Of a DNA stretch of 14,118 nucleotides, positions 13,764 through 14,118 are shown in pieces. Position 1 is the first letter of the stretch. The number at the start of each line of letters is the position of its first letter. The stretch spans positions 1-14,118 of the forward strand of contig JAFADT010000525.1 in the NCBI GenBank assembly GCA_023424585.1, read 5' to 3'. Both the position numbers and the translations under genes were made by a program. This DNA comes from Pseudomonadota bacterium. Lineage in GTDB: Bacteria; Myxococcota; Myxococcia; Myxococcales; Myxococcaceae. Under the pieces are notes generated by a model. It was not told where the DNA came from. It ran no database searches and saw nothing but the letters and a program-made list of their open reading frames with translations.

Positions 13764-14118
13764 ATGGCGCTCTCCCCCCTGTCGAAGTCGTCCGTTGCCA
13801 GCTCCTCCTTCTCGCCCCGCACGTCCGCTCCGGAGCTCTCCAGCGCGGTGGCGCGCCCCTCGGCGGTGACGGCGGACGCGGTGAAGGGCAAGAACGGCCC
13901 GGGTTCGCTCCAGGGGATGTTCCAGGCGGATGGCTTCGACGGCGCGGCGGGCGTGGGCAAGGCGGCCAACCCCATGGCGCAGCTGGCCGAGATGGTCCAG
14001 ATGCTGAAGCAGTTGGTGGACATGCTCGGCGGGATGAACGGCGCCGGCGCGCAGCAGGGCGCCGCTCCTGGCATCGAGGGCGCGGCGGGCGGCACCGGCG
14101 CGGCGGGCAACGCGGGCG
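13764..14118 (+). CDS. Start of an unrecognised Ser- and Gly/Ala-rich protein (runs off the window)
   Basis: The frame opens with ATG at 13764, 8 bases after GAGGA, and stays open to the window edge (118 codons). Third positions are strongly G/C, so it is a real gene. Residues 1-40 are Ser/Ala/Pro-rich and look disordered. About 68-88 is a Met/Leu/Gln-rich amphipathic helix (MAQLAEMVQMLKQLVDMLGG). After it comes a Gly/Ala tract (NGAGAQQGAAPGIEGAAGGT) that continues past the edge. There is no signal peptide or membrane segment. The combination of a Gln/Leu helix and Gly-rich tract recalls harpin-like secreted proteins in general character only; I do not recognise a family. It may carry the stem-loop region just upstream as its leader. 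Confidence 0.75.
   Translation, partial: MALSPLSKSSVASSSFSPRTSAPELSSAVARPSAVTADAVKGKNGPGSLQGMFQADGFDGAAGVGKAANPMAQLAEMVQMLKQLVDMLGGMNGAGAQQGAAPGIEGAAGGTGAAGNAG

Noticed and set aside
1..14118. Mobile element, CRISPR array, tRNA or defence island
   Set aside because: No transposase, integrase, regular spaced repeats, tRNA-like cloverleaf or defence-gene signature was found. Base composition is uniform apart from short promoter islands.

Overview
The window is very GC-rich, with almost every codon ending in G or C and almost no purely AT stretches outside promoters. Gene content and style (secreted starch-degrading enzyme, weak or absent Shine-Dalgarno sites, TGA as nearly the only stop codon) suggest a myxobacterium of the Myxococcus/Corallococcus type. 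This is inference from composition and gene families, not from a marker gene.

Left part (1-5522), minus strand. In transcription order: a long gene for a plant-type methionine S-methyltransferase (methyltransferase plus two aminotransferase-like domains, 5483-2412), a perfect inverted repeat that looks like its terminator (2360-2332), a previously hidden 32-codon small gene with an excellent ribosome binding site (2291-2193), an exported acetamidase/formamidase-family protein (2155-857) and a membrane-anchored SRPBCC-domain protein (722-135).

Middle part (5523-9936), plus strand. Divergent from the methyltransferase gene is a large secreted alpha-amylase of the GH119/GH57 type. It carries two FnIII domains, a CBM25-like and a CBM20-like starch-binding domain. 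Its catalytic domain is cut by an in-frame TAG at 6544-6546, between the predicted nucleophile and the predicted acid/base residue. A YbhB/YbcL (PEBP) protein gene follows and ends 22 bp from the convergent nsrR gene; a bulged hairpin spans that junction.

Right-middle part (9959-11866), minus strand. This is a compact nitric-oxide defence operon: truncated haemoglobin, a ferredoxin-type flavin reductase, and an NsrR-like Rrf2 regulator. The promoter region contains a perfect palindrome that matches the known NsrR operator consensus. The operon appears to be a two-protein equivalent of flavohaemoglobin Hmp, controlled by its own sensor.

Right end (12169-14118). A JmjC/cupin-like Fe(II) dioxygenase candidate (minus) is divergent from a GlsB/YeaQ-type small membrane protein (plus). 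Their shared upstream region holds two tandem GGGGC-N5/6-GCCCC sites. After the membrane-protein gene come four consecutive perfect stem-loops (13565-13739), then the start of a Gly/Ala-rich protein that runs off the window. No tRNA, rRNA, CRISPR array or insertion sequence was seen.
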